Source: Pseudomonadota bacterium
Lineage (GTDB): Bacteria > Pseudomonadota > Alphaproteobacteria > GCA-2731375
Direction of reading: 5' to 3'
Length of the DNA: 64,000 nucleotides
NCBI GenBank assembly: GCA_027623205.1
Contig: JAQBYC010000003.1
Coordinates: forward strand, 1 to 64,000
The notes below the pieces were generated by a model. That model worked only from the letters and a program-made list of their open reading frames with translations. It made no database searches and was not told the origin of the DNA. Positions within the stretch are counted from its first letter, which is position 1; the number at the start of each line of letters is the position of its first letter. The translations under genes and the position numbers were made by a program. Of the stretch, positions 8,988 through 18,420 are shown in pieces.

Positions 8988-9998
8988 TCAATTGTCCGGG
9001 ATCCGGGCCAGTTTGGCGATGGCAGCCGGGCCCAGGAAAAGCTGGCCATCCTGTAGCCGTACCGGCACGGAAAGAATGCCACCTCCCGCGGCGGCCAACA
9101 AACCCAATACCGCGCGGGCCGCGGCAAGGTTGCCTTTATCCATCATGCTGGTGGCTACGGCGATGTCGAGCAATTCGTCATGACCCTTGATCCGGGCGGT
9201 CAAGGCACCGATAGGACGCATATCGCCGTCCAGGGCCAGGCTGCCCGTGGCGGAGATCTCAATATCGCCCCACTGTAAACGGAAAGCCTGAACTTCCAAG
9301 GTGCCGCCATCGTCGCGCCATTGCGGCAAACCACCAGCCGTTATTCCGGCCTTTGACAGGCCGGTCACCGTGGCCTGCAGATCCACCGATCTGGCGCTAC
9401 GGGGCAGCTTGATAAGGCTCAGGGGCAACACGCCTTCGGCCACTTCCAGGGCCTCTCCGCTGAGGGCCATCTCCAGGTCATCCGATACCTCTGTCGCCGG
9501 TCGTAAATGGACCTGCAGGCGCGCCCCCAGCAAGGCCGGGGCGCCGTTGTAGCGCAGTTGAATGTTTCTGATATCAAGCGAGAAGCGCTCGAGACGCTCC
9601 TTTGCACCGGTTTCGACGCTGGCCATGGCTTCGCTGCTATCCAGCGTCAGTTCACGCGAATGTTCGCCTCGCGTCGTTTTAAGCAGGTGACGGCCGGTCA
9701 GGTCGAAAACAATATGGCGCGGCTGCCAGGGATGTCCCACGCCCTTGATCTGATCCGTCTCCCAAAAGAAATCTCGGGTTTGGCCGCGCAAGGCAATGCG
9801 CGGGCTGCTCAGATCCACCTGCATGCGGAAGGGAAAGCCCGATATCGCCAGATCACGATAAGTCAATTCCCGCGCCTGGGTGTTCTGGCTGGCGCGCCGC
9901 TGAATTTCCGTACGCAGCTGATCGGCTTTGTAAAACCAGCCGCCGCTCCACACCGCTATCACCGCGGCAATCGTTCCGATCGTTATGTAATAACGCAT
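8988..9998 (-). CDS. DUF2125 domain-containing protein
   Basis: A 336-residue protein from the ATG at 9998. I prefer this start because it begins with a short cytoplasmic end and one hydrophobic segment (MRYYITIGTIAAVIAVWSGGWF), a typical signal anchor, whereas a start at 10106 would place 36 odd residues before it. After the anchor comes a W.YKA segment and a beta-rich region with HPWQPRHIVFDLTGRHLL, typical of alphaproteobacterial DUF2125 proteins, which are envelope proteins of unknown role. The protein ends with a conserved KLARIPDN-like tail. It is convergent with tyrA and divergent from the cyclotransferase gene. Confidence 0.8.
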   Translation of the reverse strand: MRYYITIGTIAAVIAVWSGGWFYKADQLRTEIQRRASQNTQARELTYRDLAISGFPFRMQVDLSSPRIALRGQTRDFFWETDQIKGVGHPWQPRHIVFDLTGRHLLKTTRGEHSRELTLDSSEAMASVETGAKERLERFSLDIRNIQLRYNGAPALLGARLQVHLRPATEVSDDLEMALSGEALEVAEGVLPLSLIKLPRSARSVDLQATVTGLSKAGITAGGLPQWRDDGGTLEVQAFRLQWGDIEISATGSLALDGDMRPIGALTARIKGHDELLDIAVATSMMDKGNLAAARAVLGLLAAAGGGILSVPVRLQDGQLFLGPAAIAKLARIPDN

Positions 9999-10092
9999 GA
10001 CACCTCGCTGCTCGCCCGCGTTATAACTGTCGCAGCCAAGGCAGTCGATAGAGATGCCATCAAATCGCCGTCTAGTATCAAAAAGTACTCTA

Positions 10093-10713
10093 ATGTCAGG
10101 TTTCAAATTGATTGAGGCAGTCGACGTGACGATCCGTCCCGGACACTACACGATACCCGCCCTTACATTGCCGCCCGGTGACCTTTGGGTATTTGGCTAT
10201 GGCTCCGTCATGTGGCGGCCGGGTTTCGCCCATGCGGAACAGCGGGTGGGGCGCGTGTACGGCTATCATAGGGCGCTGTGCGTCTGGTCCTGGGTGCACC
10301 GTGGCACCAGGGCCCGTCCGGGTCTGGTACTAGGCTTGGATGTAGGTGGCTCCTGCCAGGGCATTGCCTTTCGCATTCCCGCCGCCGACAAGCACGAGGT
10401 CGCAGATTACCTCTATCGGCGCGAGCTGGTCACGGATGGCTATCAGGCCACGCTGCATCGGGTGCATCTTGATGGCGCGTCTCCGGATGCCCGCGCGGTT
10501 ATGGCCCTGACCTTCCGCGCCAACCGCCGCCATCCGCAATACGCCGGCAAACTGGATCATCGGCATGCCGCCGATACGGTGCGCCGCGCCCGTGGCCTAT
10601 CGGGCGCCAATCCCGATTACGTCGCCAGTGCGGTACAACAGTTGCAGGCGATGGGGATTGCGGATCGTCATTTGCAAGAAATCAACCTTATCCTGCAGGA
10701 AAATGAGGATTAA
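10093..10713 (+). CDS. Gamma-glutamylcyclotransferase, ChaC family
   Basis: A 206-residue protein of the ChaC/GGCT family, which cleaves glutathione or other gamma-glutamyl peptides to release 5-oxoproline. The signature VFGYGSVMWRPGF (about residues 35-47) forms the glutamyl-binding loop, and the RRELV..GY region contains the catalytic Glu. The ATG at 10093 was preferred to 10054, since it leaves a short N-terminus. It overlaps the 3' end of the convergent VOC gene by 4 bases. Cytosolic, probably in glutathione turnover; named from the motif and length. Confidence 0.88.
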   Translation: MSGFKLIEAVDVTIRPGHYTIPALTLPPGDLWVFGYGSVMWRPGFAHAEQRVGRVYGYHRALCVWSWVHRGTRARPGLVLGLDVGGSCQGIAFRIPAADKHEVADYLYRRELVTDGYQATLHRVHLDGASPDARAVMALTFRANRRHPQYAGKLDHRHAADTVRRARGLSGANPDYVASAVQQLQAMGIADRHLQEINLILQENED

Positions 10714-11252
10714 TCGTCACCGAGTTCTTGTGCGTGCAGCCAGGCGCCCAGGTCCCCTGTGCTACCGTTTTTGTTCCAGGCGTCCAGCATTGCGGGGGCC
10801 GCGTCTGCGGCCTTTTTCCAATTCGCCGGATCGCCTGAATTTGTCGCCAGTTCCAGGCGATGGCCGTTGGGATCAAAGAAGTAGATCGATTTGAACAGCG
10901 TATGATCGATGGGCCCGATGACCTCGAGGCCGTTGGCTTCAACCCGCGCCTTGGCGGCCAGCAAGGTATCCATATCCGGTACCGCAAAGGCGATATGCTG
11001 GACCCATTCGGGGGTATTGGGGTCTTTTCCCATGGCCGGTGAATTCGGCAGTTCGAAAAATGCCAGATAGCTGCCGGGTCCAATCTCGAAAAAGATATGC
11101 ATATAGGGATCAGGCTCCTTGGTGGAGGGCACCCGGTCCTCGGAAATGGCCATGACATAATCCATGCCAACGACATTGGTATAGAAATCCACGGTCTCCT
11201 GCGCGTTGTTGCAACGGTAGGCCACGTGATGCAGGCCGGTGGTGACGGACAT
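10710..11252 (-). CDS. VOC family (glyoxalase/dioxygenase-like) protein
   Basis: A 180-residue vicinal-oxygen-chelate protein. It begins GLHHVAYRCNNAQETVDFY, continues with MHIFFEIGPGSYLAFFEL, and has VQHIAFAVPDMDTLLA and FFDPNGHRLELAT in the second half, i.e. two beta-alpha-beta-beta-beta units. Candidate metal ligands are the His in GLHHVAYR, the Glu of AFFEL, the His of VQHIAF and the Glu of RLELAT. Members include glyoxalase I, extradiol dioxygenases and fosfomycin-resistance proteins; the substrate here is unknown. It is divergent from an amidohydrolase gene. Confidence 0.85.
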   Translation of the reverse strand: MSVTTGLHHVAYRCNNAQETVDFYTNVVGMDYVMAISEDRVPSTKEPDPYMHIFFEIGPGSYLAFFELPNSPAMGKDPNTPEWVQHIAFAVPDMDTLLAAKARVEANGLEVIGPIDHTLFKSIYFFDPNGHRLELATNSGDPANWKKAADAAPAMLDAWNKNGSTGDLGAWLHAQELGDD

Positions 11253-11368
11253 GGCGGACTCCTGATAGTACTATTGGCGGGGCGGACCCTCGGAATGCCG
11301 CCAGCCTAGCAATAAAGGCGCCCGGGTGCGAGATTGAACGTAATAGTGCCTCTAAAAAGGTGGAGACC

Positions 11369-12226
11369 ATGATCGTCGATTGTCACGTCAACCTTTGGAA
11401 TGATGAACATTTTTCGCCACTCTACGCCGAGCAGATGCGCCGCGTACGCGCCGACGGCGGCTATGGCCTGAAGGCGGATGCCGAAACCGTTTATGAGGCG
11501 ATGGCGGAAGTGGACAAGGCCATATTGTTCTCCCCCCGCTATCGCAAATCCGCCGGTGTAGAGGGGAATGACGGGGCGGTAGCGGACGCGGTTTCCCGCT
11601 ATCCGGACAAATTTATCGGCTTCGCTTTTGTGGACCCGATGGAGGCTGACTACCTGGAAAGGTTGGCCCACAGTATCGAGGGTTTGGGACTGAAAGGGGT
11701 GAAATCCGGCCCCATATACACGGGTGTTCCCTTGTCCGATCCCCGCATGACGCCGATTTATGAATATTGCCAGGCCAACGATCTGCCCTTGACCCTGCAT
11801 ATGGGCACTACCTTCGCCGAGGACGCGCCGGTGGATCTGGGCCGGGCCATCCATGTGGACCCGGTGGCCGCCCGCTTCCCGGATCTGAAAATCATCTGCG
11901 CCCACATGGGCCATCCCTGGTTCGAAGATTGCATTGCCGTGGTGCGCAAACGGCCCCATGTCTATTGTGAGATTGCAGCGATTTTCTATCGGCCCTGGCA
12001 GTTCTGGAATATAATTATTTCGGCCCAGGAATATGCCATCACGGACAAAATTTTCTTCGGTACCGACTTCCCGTTCTCTCGGGTTGGGGAAAGCCTTGCG
12101 GGACTGGCCAACATCAACAAGGTGATCGGTGACAGTGGTCTGCCACAGGTATCGGACGAAACGATCCAGCGTATCACACATGCCAATCCGTTCGAATCTT
12201 GGTGGCACGGCGCGGGACCTCTGTAG
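11369..12226 (+). CDS. Amidohydrolase family protein (amidohydrolase_2 type)
   Basis: A 285-residue TIM-barrel hydrolase. Metal-ligand-type residues are visible in LTLHMGTTF, IICAHMGHPW and FGTDFPFSR. The first strand motif reads VDCHVNLW: the usual HxH pair is H-x-N here, so the second N-terminal histidine is replaced by asparagine. Relatives include ACMSD-like decarboxylases and lactone hydrolases. GGTGGAG sits just upstream of the ATG at 11369; a GTG at 11360 in the same frame overlaps that Shine-Dalgarno and was not chosen. It is divergent from the VOC gene and may belong to the same degradative pathway as the neighbouring oxidoreductase and aldolase (inference). Confidence 0.85.
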   Translation: MIVDCHVNLWNDEHFSPLYAEQMRRVRADGGYGLKADAETVYEAMAEVDKAILFSPRYRKSAGVEGNDGAVADAVSRYPDKFIGFAFVDPMEADYLERLAHSIEGLGLKGVKSGPIYTGVPLSDPRMTPIYEYCQANDLPLTLHMGTTFAEDAPVDLGRAIHVDPVAARFPDLKIICAHMGHPWFEDCIAVVRKRPHVYCEIAAIFYRPWQFWNIIISAQEYAITDKIFFGTDFPFSRVGESLAGLANINKVIGDSGLPQVSDETIQRITHANPFESWWHGAGPL

Positions 12227-12244
12227 ACCCATTTCAAGATCGGT

Positions 12245-12946
12245 TTATATGGCCAGGGTATCGCCGTTCTTCTTCAGCCAGGCCTGCGGGCTACGGTAAT
12301 CGGGCATCAATTCCTCGACCAGGCGCCAGAAATCCGGTGAATGATTGTGCTGAATGAGGTGCGCGACTTCATGGGCGGCAACGTAGTCCAGGACTGAGCT
12401 GGGGGCGATAACCAGTCGCCAATTATAGGTAATTTCTCCCCCGGCGCTGCAACTGCCCCATCTGCGTTTGTATGACTTCACTTTGACGGTGGTCGGCGCA
12501 ACGCCGAGACGTTGGCCATAGCATTCGGTTCTTGCCTGAAATTCCTCCAGAGCGGATTGCCGGTACCATTCGTATAGCCGGTCCTTGATCCTGGCTTCCC
12601 GCGCGCCATCCGCCATGCGTGCCGGCAAGGTTACAACGAGGTCACTACCGACCCGTTCGGCTGGCCAGTGCGGCCCAGCGACAATTTTCAATCGGTAGAC
12701 TTCGCCAAGATGAGTATAGATCTCATCATTCACATAGGACTTGGGCATTGCCGCCGGTCGCGCCGCGTGTTCCTGGAGCTTCCTGCGGATCCACGGCGTA
12801 TGCTTGTTCAACAATGCCGTGATCTGACGCTCCGGCGTCCGCACAGGCACCATGACCTTAACTTGGCCGTCCCGGATTTGCAGACACAAGGTTTTGCGCC
12901 GTTGGGAGCGCTTGATCTCGAAATCGAACTCGTAGACTGCGGCCAT
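12245..12946 (-). CDS. YgjP-like M48/SprT-type zinc metalloprotein (DUF45)
   Basis: A 233-residue protein. The C-terminal part has the zinc motif AHEVAHLIQHNHSPDFW (HEXXH, about residues 190-194), followed by EELMPDYR; the core includes SYKRRWGSCSAGGEITYNWRL, the WGSC stretch that marks the YgjP/DUF45 family. Family members are predicted metallopeptidases; E. coli YgjP has been reported to act on nucleotides, so the natural reaction is uncertain. The N-terminus starts with residues typical of the family (the basic SQRRKTLCLQI strand). It is convergent with the amidohydrolase and divergent from the Gfo/Idh gene. Confidence 0.88.
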   Translation of the reverse strand: MAAVYEFDFEIKRSQRRKTLCLQIRDGQVKVMVPVRTPERQITALLNKHTPWIRRKLQEHAARPAAMPKSYVNDEIYTHLGEVYRLKIVAGPHWPAERVGSDLVVTLPARMADGAREARIKDRLYEWYRQSALEEFQARTECYGQRLGVAPTTVKVKSYKRRWGSCSAGGEITYNWRLVIAPSSVLDYVAAHEVAHLIQHNHSPDFWRLVEELMPDYRSPQAWLKKNGDTLAI

Positions 12947-13055
12947 GGGAATCCATTTTGTGACGAATCAATGTTAAAGGTACAGCAATATAGCTATAAG
13001 CCAATCCGGTGCCCGGCCCCAACCGTCGTCGGGAGCTTGCAGAAGGACCGCAATC

Positions 13056-14237
13056 ATGAGCAAGGCTAAGATGCGAACAGGCATCGTGGGCGCCGGATTT
13101 TCCGCCAGCTTTCACTACGAAGCCGCCCGGCGTGTTTTTTGCGCCGATGTCGAGGTGGTCGGCGTTCACGCCAAGACCCAGGCCAGCACGCAACGCTTTG
13201 CCAGGAAGCACGGTATTCAGGCCTTCGATGACCTCGATGCGTTGCTGGACGGAATTGATGTGCTGCATATATGCATCCCGCCGGCGCTGCATGAAGCCGT
13301 GGCGGTGAAGGCCCTGGCACGCGGCGTATTTCCCATCGTCGAGAAACCGCTGACGGGGTATTTTGGTGACGGCGTGGCGGCGTTTGATGGCCGCAATGCT
13401 TCCATGACCGAGGCCCGGAACGGCGCCCTGGACAGCATCAGGCGCATGCTTGCGGCGGAGGCCCAATCGAAGGCCCGAATCCTCTATGCCGAGAACTGGG
13501 TTTATGCCCCCACCATCCAGAAAGAACGGGAAATACTCGAAAAGACAAAGGGACAAATCCTGTGGATGCATGGCGAGGAGGCCCATTCAGGTTCGCATGC
13601 GCCCAGCTATGGCCATTGGCGGCTGGCGGGTGGGGGCGCAATGATCGGCAAGGGCTGTCATCCGCTGACCGCCGCGCTGTATCTGAAAAAGGTGGAAGGC
13701 CGGGCCCGCTTCGGCAAACCAATTCGGCCAGCAACAGTGACCGCGCGCGTCCATGCCCTAACGCGACTGCCAGATTTCGTCGATACAGGGCACATTCGCG
13801 CCGATTATGTCGATATCGAGGATTTCGCCATGACCCACGTCACCTTTCAGGACGGTACCATCGCGACGGTGTTTGCATCGGACATCGTGCTGGGGGGCGT
13901 GCATAACTGGTTGGAGGTCTGTGCCGGTAACCACCGGACGATCTGCAATCTCAACCCCTCGAACCAGTTGCTGACCTATAATCCGGTGGAAAGCCAATTT
14001 GACGATATTTATGTGGTGGAGAAGATCGGCACCAAACAGGGCTGGGCCATGACGGCGCCGGATGAAGATTTCTCCCACGGCTTTCCCCAGGAAATCGAGG
14101 CATTCTACCGCGCGGCGGCCTGCGGCGGCGATGTGGAAAGTGATAGCGAACTGGCCGCCGATTGCATCGCCACCATCTACAGCGGCTATGTCTCTGCCGC
14201 GAATGGCGGTATTGAAGAGCCGGTAACCTTATTCTAG
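13056..14237 (+). CDS. Gfo/Idh/MocA family oxidoreductase
   Basis: A 393-residue two-domain oxidoreductase. The N-terminal Rossmann motif GIVGAGFSASFHYEA (about residues 9-23) binds NAD(P), and the EKPLTGY motif (about residues 96-102) contains the conserved Lys. The C-terminal alpha/beta domain includes MIGKGCHPLTAAL, the usual place for the substrate-contacting His. Such enzymes oxidise or reduce sugars, inositols and related polyols. It is followed after 21 bases by an HpcH/HpaI-type aldolase, suggesting a two-gene unit in sugar-acid or keto-acid catabolism; the substrate is not known. Confidence 0.9.
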   Translation: MSKAKMRTGIVGAGFSASFHYEAARRVFCADVEVVGVHAKTQASTQRFARKHGIQAFDDLDALLDGIDVLHICIPPALHEAVAVKALARGVFPIVEKPLTGYFGDGVAAFDGRNASMTEARNGALDSIRRMLAAEAQSKARILYAENWVYAPTIQKEREILEKTKGQILWMHGEEAHSGSHAPSYGHWRLAGGGAMIGKGCHPLTAALYLKKVEGRARFGKPIRPATVTARVHALTRLPDFVDTGHIRADYVDIEDFAMTHVTFQDGTIATVFASDIVLGGVHNWLEVCAGNHRTICNLNPSNQLLTYNPVESQFDDIYVVEKIGTKQGWAMTAPDEDFSHGFPQEIEAFYRAAACGGDVESDSELAADCIATIYSGYVSAANGGIEEPVTLF

Positions 14238-14258
14238 GCAAACAATGGATTTACCAAC

Positions 14259-15056
14259 ATGATCATGGCCAATACTCTACGGGAAAAGCTGAACGCGGGC
14301 GCCGCGACCCTGGGCACCCATTTCCTCTCCCCTGACCCGGATATGCCTGAAATTATTGGCGATACGGGGCTGTTCGACTATGGCGAATTTTGTGCCGAAT
14401 ATTCCGCTTTTGATATGCAGTTGCTCTATCACATGGCCCGTGCCGGCCAATGCGCCAAGCTACCCTTGATGTTGAAACCCGACCAGGAGAGCCAGGGCTT
14501 TTGGGCCCAGGCCGCCCTTGGCGCCGGCTTCAAGGCGGTGTTGTTCACCGATATCCGGGAAGCGGAAGATGTCGCAGCCTGTCACCGCACCATCGCCGCC
14601 GACACCCCCGAAGGGGGTGGTCAGATGGGGGTCAAACTGCGCCGACCGGCATTAAGCGGCTATCAGCCGGACGGCTATCTGGAGGACCTGAACGCCACCG
14701 TATTTCTGATCATGATCGAGAAGAATGCCGCCCTCGATAACATCGACGAGATTTTACAGATGGCCAAGGCCAAGGGCGTAGATATGACCCAATGGGGCCC
14801 GGCCGACTTCGGCTTTTCCCGTGGCGAGCCGAACCTCATGCACACGCCCGACATCAGGCCGTTTGAGGCGCGGGTGATCCAGAAATCCCTGGAATACGGC
14901 GTGGCGCCACGCATCGAGATCGCCGAGGTGGAACAGGCCAAGCGCTATATAGATCTGGGCGTCCGCCACTTTTGCATCGGCTGGGATCGCTTCATCTATC
15001 AAGCCGGCCTGGCCAAGATTGGCGAAGGCATGCGAAAATTGATCGAAACCTTGTAG
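14259..15056 (+). CDS. HpcH/HpaI aldolase family protein
   Basis: A 265-residue TIM-barrel protein of the class II pyruvate aldolase/citrate-lyase-beta superfamily. Recognisable parts are ATLGTHFLSPDPDMPEI at the N-terminus, MLKPDQES, VFLIMIEKNAALDNIDEI (metal-binding Glu in the IMIE segment) and GPADFGFSRG (metal-binding Asp). It would cleave or form 4-hydroxy-2-oxo acids with pyruvate or glyoxylate. Start: ATG at 14259; an in-frame ATG at 14265 is equally possible. Probably co-transcribed with the upstream Gfo/Idh gene. Confidence 0.85.
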   Translation: MIMANTLREKLNAGAATLGTHFLSPDPDMPEIIGDTGLFDYGEFCAEYSAFDMQLLYHMARAGQCAKLPLMLKPDQESQGFWAQAALGAGFKAVLFTDIREAEDVAACHRTIAADTPEGGGQMGVKLRRPALSGYQPDGYLEDLNATVFLIMIEKNAALDNIDEILQMAKAKGVDMTQWGPADFGFSRGEPNLMHTPDIRPFEARVIQKSLEYGVAPRIEIAEVEQAKRYIDLGVRHFCIGWDRFIYQAGLAKIGEGMRKLIETL

Positions 15057-15111
15057 CGAGAAACGGGAAGACTTCAAAGGCCGGTGCTGCGCACGATTTC
15101 CGTCCATCGCA

Positions 15112-16950
15112 TCACGCGGCGGCGTCCTGACCGTCGTTCGTCCACGGCGCTATTTTTGGCAATTGCTCCCCCGTCAGGGTTTCCTGCTGCAACAGCAATT
15201 TGGCGCTGGCCTCCAGATCGCTCCGATACACAACCAGGATATCGGTGGCCCGTTGGAAGGCGTTGTGGACCAGTTTGCGCACGGCGCAATCAATCTCGCG
15301 CCCGGTTTCCTCGCTGTATTGCCGGCGTTCGGAAAAACCGGCACCGCCGATATCCAGATATGGCGCCGGATCAACCTCGTAGGTCATCTCGCCCAGGGTT
15401 TCGTCCATGCCGTAACGGGTGACGATGGCGCGGGCGATATTGGTGGCCTTGCTGAGATCGTCGGCGGCGCCGGTGGAACGGCGCTCGAACATCAGCATTT
15501 CCGCCGCCCGGCCGCCCAAAAGCACGGCCATCTTGTTCTCCAATTCCTGGCGCGTCATCAGGTAGCGGTCTTCGGTCGGGCGCTGAATGGTATAGCCAAG
15601 CGAGCCGATACCGCGCGGAATGATGGACACCTTCTCTACCCTGTCGGTGCCCGGCAGGGCCAGGGACACCAGGGCATGGCCCATTTCGTGATGCGCGACA
15701 ACCGCGCGTTCCTCGGGATTGAGCAGCCGGTTCTTCTTTTCCAAACCGGCAACGATGCGCTCTATAGCCTCCACGAAATCAGCCATTTTTACTTCGTCGC
15801 CGCCGCGCCGGGTTGCCAGCAGGGCCGCCTCGTTGACCAGATTGGCCAGGTCCGCGCCGGTAAATCCTGGCGTCAGGCCAGCCACGGCCGCGCTGTCGAC
15901 ATCGTTGGCCAAGCGGACCTTTTTCACATGTACGTCAAGGATCTGGGCCCGGCCTATCTTGTCGGGCCGGTCCACCAGAACTTGACGGTCGAAACGGCCG
16001 GCGCGCAACAATGCCGGATCGAGGATTTCCGGCCGGTTGGTGGCGGCCAGCAATACCATTCCCGCCTTGGAGGGATCGAAGCCGTCCAGCTCCATCAACA
16101 ACTGGTTGAGGGTATGCTCTTTTTCGTCATGACCGCCCATTCCGGGAAAGGCGCCGCGCGCCCGTCCCAGGGCATCCAATTCGTCGATAAAGATGATGCA
16201 GGGCGCCGCCTTGCGGGCCTGTTCGAATAAATCGCGCACGCGGGCGGCGCCAACGCCGACGAACATCTCGACGAATTCCGAGCCGCTGATCGAAAAGAAC
16301 GGCACGCCTGCCTCGCCGGCGACGGCGCGGGCCAGCAGTGTCTTGCCCGTGCCGGGCGGCCCGACGAGCAGCACTCCTTTGGGCAGGCGCGCGCCCAATC
16401 GGCCATAAACATCCGGAGTTTTTAGAAAAGTCACGATTTCCTGCAACTCCATCTTGGCCTCGTCGACGCCCGCGACATCGTCGAAGCCAATCTCGATATC
16501 GCTTTCCACAAATATCTTGGCTTTACTCTTGCCGATCGACATCATGCCGCCGCCAAGCCCCTGGCGGTCGGCGAAACGACGGATCACAAACATCCAAACG
16601 CCGAGGAAAAGCACCATGGGCAGCAGCCACGAGAAGATATCCTTCAGGAAGCCGCCATCACTGCCCCCCGTTACCTTGACGTCGTATTTGGCCAGGCTTT
16701 CGGCCAGGGCCGGTTCGATGCGGTTGGTGGTAAAGATTTTTTTGCCGGCCCCCGGCGTCTTGAAGGTGCCCTGGATATGCTTTTCGGTGACGACGATTTC
16801 CGCGACTTTCCCTTCCGCCAACAATAGCTGGAACTCGCTGTAAGGTATCACCTCTATCTTCTGGACTTGCTGAAACCAGGATTGCAGCATCACAATGGCG
16901 AAGACGGCGCCGACGGCGTAAACAATGTGGATTTGTGCTTTGCGTTCCAT
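15112..16950 (-). CDS. ftsH: ATP-dependent zinc metalloprotease FtsH (second, non-canonical copy)
   Basis: A 612-residue membrane AAA+ protease. TM1 (about residues 8-26), a short periplasmic domain, TM2 (about 105-125), AAA domain with Walker A GPPGTGKT (197-204), Walker [10 protein letters not shown], and the zinc site HHEMGHA (HEXXH at 421-425). It is shorter and differs clearly from the 643-residue FtsH encoded at 33.5-35.5 kb, which sits in the housekeeping context. Here the neighbours are cbpM and cbpA, so this copy belongs to a stress/protein-quality cassette. Transcription runs cbpA-cbpM-ftsH on the minus strand with a 28-base gap after cbpM. It should degrade misfolded membrane or cytosolic proteins, possibly delivered by the J-protein (inference). 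Confidence 0.95.
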   Translation of the reverse strand: MERKAQIHIVYAVGAVFAIVMLQSWFQQVQKIEVIPYSEFQLLLAEGKVAEIVVTEKHIQGTFKTPGAGKKIFTTNRIEPALAESLAKYDVKVTGGSDGGFLKDIFSWLLPMVLFLGVWMFVIRRFADRQGLGGGMMSIGKSKAKIFVESDIEIGFDDVAGVDEAKMELQEIVTFLKTPDVYGRLGARLPKGVLLVGPPGTGKTLLARAVAGEAGVPFFSISGSEFVEMFVGVGAARVRDLFEQARKAAPCIIFIDELDALGRARGAFPGMGGHDEKEHTLNQLLMELDGFDPSKAGMVLLAATNRPEILDPALLRAGRFDRQVLVDRPDKIGRAQILDVHVKKVRLANDVDSAAVAGLTPGFTGADLANLVNEAALLATRRGGDEVKMADFVEAIERIVAGLEKKNRLLNPEERAVVAHHEMGHALVSLALPGTDRVEKVSIIPRGIGSLGYTIQRPTEDRYLMTRQELENKMAVLLGGRAAEMLMFERRSTGAADDLSKATNIARAIVTRYGMDETLGEMTYEVDPAPYLDIGGAGFSERRQYSEETGREIDCAVRKLVHNAFQRATDILVVYRSDLEASAKLLLQQETLTGEQLPKIAPWTNDGQDAAA

Positions 16951-16978
16951 TCCCGCTCCCCGGCGTGGCTTTATTCAA

Positions 16979-17305
16979 TCAATTTTGACTGGTTTTAAGC
17001 GCGCGGGCAATCTCTTCGCGAACCGCTGGCGGTTGCGCCGACACCGCCGCGGCCAGATGACGAAGCTGATGTCGCAACCCATAAACCTGATCAAGCAAGG
17101 ACAGAACCGTTGGCAGGGTATCGCGGTGTATGTCCAGTTCGTATTGCAGTTCCCAGATCAGCCGGACACGAGCCAAGTCGGTGTCGCTGAAACGGTAACC
17201 GGCGTCGATCGAATCGGGCCGGACCCAGCCGCGTTCTATCCAGACCGTCAAATCCTCCCCGGCGAGAGTATCGAACATTTCAACAATCTGCTCGAATGTC
17301 GTCAT
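16979..17305 (-). CDS. CbpM-like chaperone modulator (MerR-type fold)
   Basis: A 108-residue protein. The N-terminal half (LTVWIERGWVRPDSIDAGYRF..TDLARVRLI) looks like a winged-helix MerR-type unit; the rest is a coiled-coil helix pair (LLDQVYGLRHQLRHLAAAV). CbpM proteins bind and inhibit the J-domain protein CbpA, and genes for the two are usually adjacent. Here the ATG overlaps the cbpA stop by 4 bases, giving strict coupling. A DNA-binding regulatory role is possible but less likely given the context. Confidence 0.8.
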   Translation of the reverse strand: MTTFEQIVEMFDTLAGEDLTVWIERGWVRPDSIDAGYRFSDTDLARVRLIWELQYELDIHRDTLPTVLSLLDQVYGLRHQLRHLAAAVSAQPPAVREEIARALKTSQN

Positions 17306-18225
17306 AGCGCCTCTCCCAGGTCACCGCGGGGATCGTAGGGTCTTTTCGGCGCCCATTCCGCCAGGAACGCCGCAAGCTCGTCATCGGGCACATCGGGCAG
17401 AGCCACTTGCAGGTGAACGTATTGATCGCCCCGTTGACCGCTTCTTTTATCGAGAATACCCTTGCCGCGGAGGCGCAGGGTTGCGCCGGAATTCGAAGCC
17501 TTTGGTATGCGCAGCTCTACCGGACCCGAAACCGTGGGAACCTTCACCTTTCCCCCGAGAACCGCTTCGCCCAGGGTAATGGGCAACGTCATGTGAACGT
17601 CGTCGCCGTGCCGGCTGAAAAACCGGTGCGGCAGTACCCGCACCTCGATATAAGCATCGCCCGGCGGCCCACCGCCGATACCTGGCATGCCTTGCTCTTT
17701 CAGGCGCAAAGTCTGGCCATCGCGCAGGCCCTCGGGGATGCTGACGTTTAGCATTTTGCCATCCGGCATGGCCGCCTGTTTTTTGGTGCCCCTGGCGGCC
17801 TCCATGAATCCTACCGGCATGTTGTAGGAGATATCACCGCCCCGCATTTTGAGGCCACCACCACCGCCACGTTCGCCGCGACGCAGAATCTCGGCGAAGG
17901 CATCGCCCATGGAATCGAAGTCGCCAAAACCTTCATAGCGATGATATTTGGCACCTTCGCCGCCATCCGCATGGCTGCGGTAGAAGGTATGCTCGGGGCG
18001 CTCCTGTCCCTCGGCATCGATCTCGCCGGCATCGAAGCGCCGGCGTTTTTCGGGATCGGAAAGCAGCGTATAGGCGGTATTCAGCTGCTTGAACCGCGCC
18101 TCCGATGCCTTGTCACCGGGGTGTAAATCGGGGTGCGATTCCTTGGCCAGCTTGCGATAGGCCAGCCGTATCTGCTCCGCGCTGGCGGTCCTGTCCACGC
18201 CAAGAATATCGTAGGGCTCCGGCAT
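17302..18225 (-). CDS. cbpA: DnaJ-type curved DNA-binding/co-chaperone protein CbpA
   Basis: A 307-residue class B J-protein. The J-domain occupies about residues 3-70 with HPD at 31-33 (KESHPDLHPGD). A Gly-rich linker (about 110-128) precedes two beta-sandwich substrate-binding domains (PEGLRDGQTLRLKEQG and GPVELRIPKASNSGATLRLRGKG) and the C-terminal dimerisation segment. The CXXCXGXG zinc-finger repeats of DnaJ are absent. It would stimulate DnaK and hold unfolded clients. It is the first gene of cbpA-cbpM-ftsH and is divergent from the zinc alcohol dehydrogenase. Confidence 0.92.
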   Translation of the reverse strand: MPEPYDILGVDRTASAEQIRLAYRKLAKESHPDLHPGDKASEARFKQLNTAYTLLSDPEKRRRFDAGEIDAEGQERPEHTFYRSHADGGEGAKYHRYEGFGDFDSMGDAFAEILRRGERGGGGGLKMRGGDISYNMPVGFMEAARGTKKQAAMPDGKMLNVSIPEGLRDGQTLRLKEQGMPGIGGGPPGDAYIEVRVLPHRFFSRHGDDVHMTLPITLGEAVLGGKVKVPTVSGPVELRIPKASNSGATLRLRGKGILDKRSGQRGDQYVHLQVALPDVPDDELAAFLAEWAPKRPYDPRGDLGEAL

Positions 18226-18420
18226 CTATGGTAATCTCCCGGCCAGCAAATTTTCCATGGCGTGCTTAGTCCGCCTCAACTTTTTGATCTTCTGCCTCAA
18301 AACCAGCCGCCGTCGTTGATGGATGTCAATTCATACACACTTCCGCCCTGGTATGCTGCTTCATTATCCGGCATCCTTTGCCTGCGCGGTCGAGATACGC
18401 GCGTGGTCTCGGGGGAATCC

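Noticed and set aside
15163-16230. Plus-strand ORF of 355 codons opposite the second ftsH
   Set aside because: Antisense shadow of a highly conserved gene.
18226-18420. Sigma32-type heat-shock promoter upstream of cbpA
   Set aside because: GTTGAGG and a GCCATGG stretch are close to the expected boxes but each has mismatches; I could not support it.
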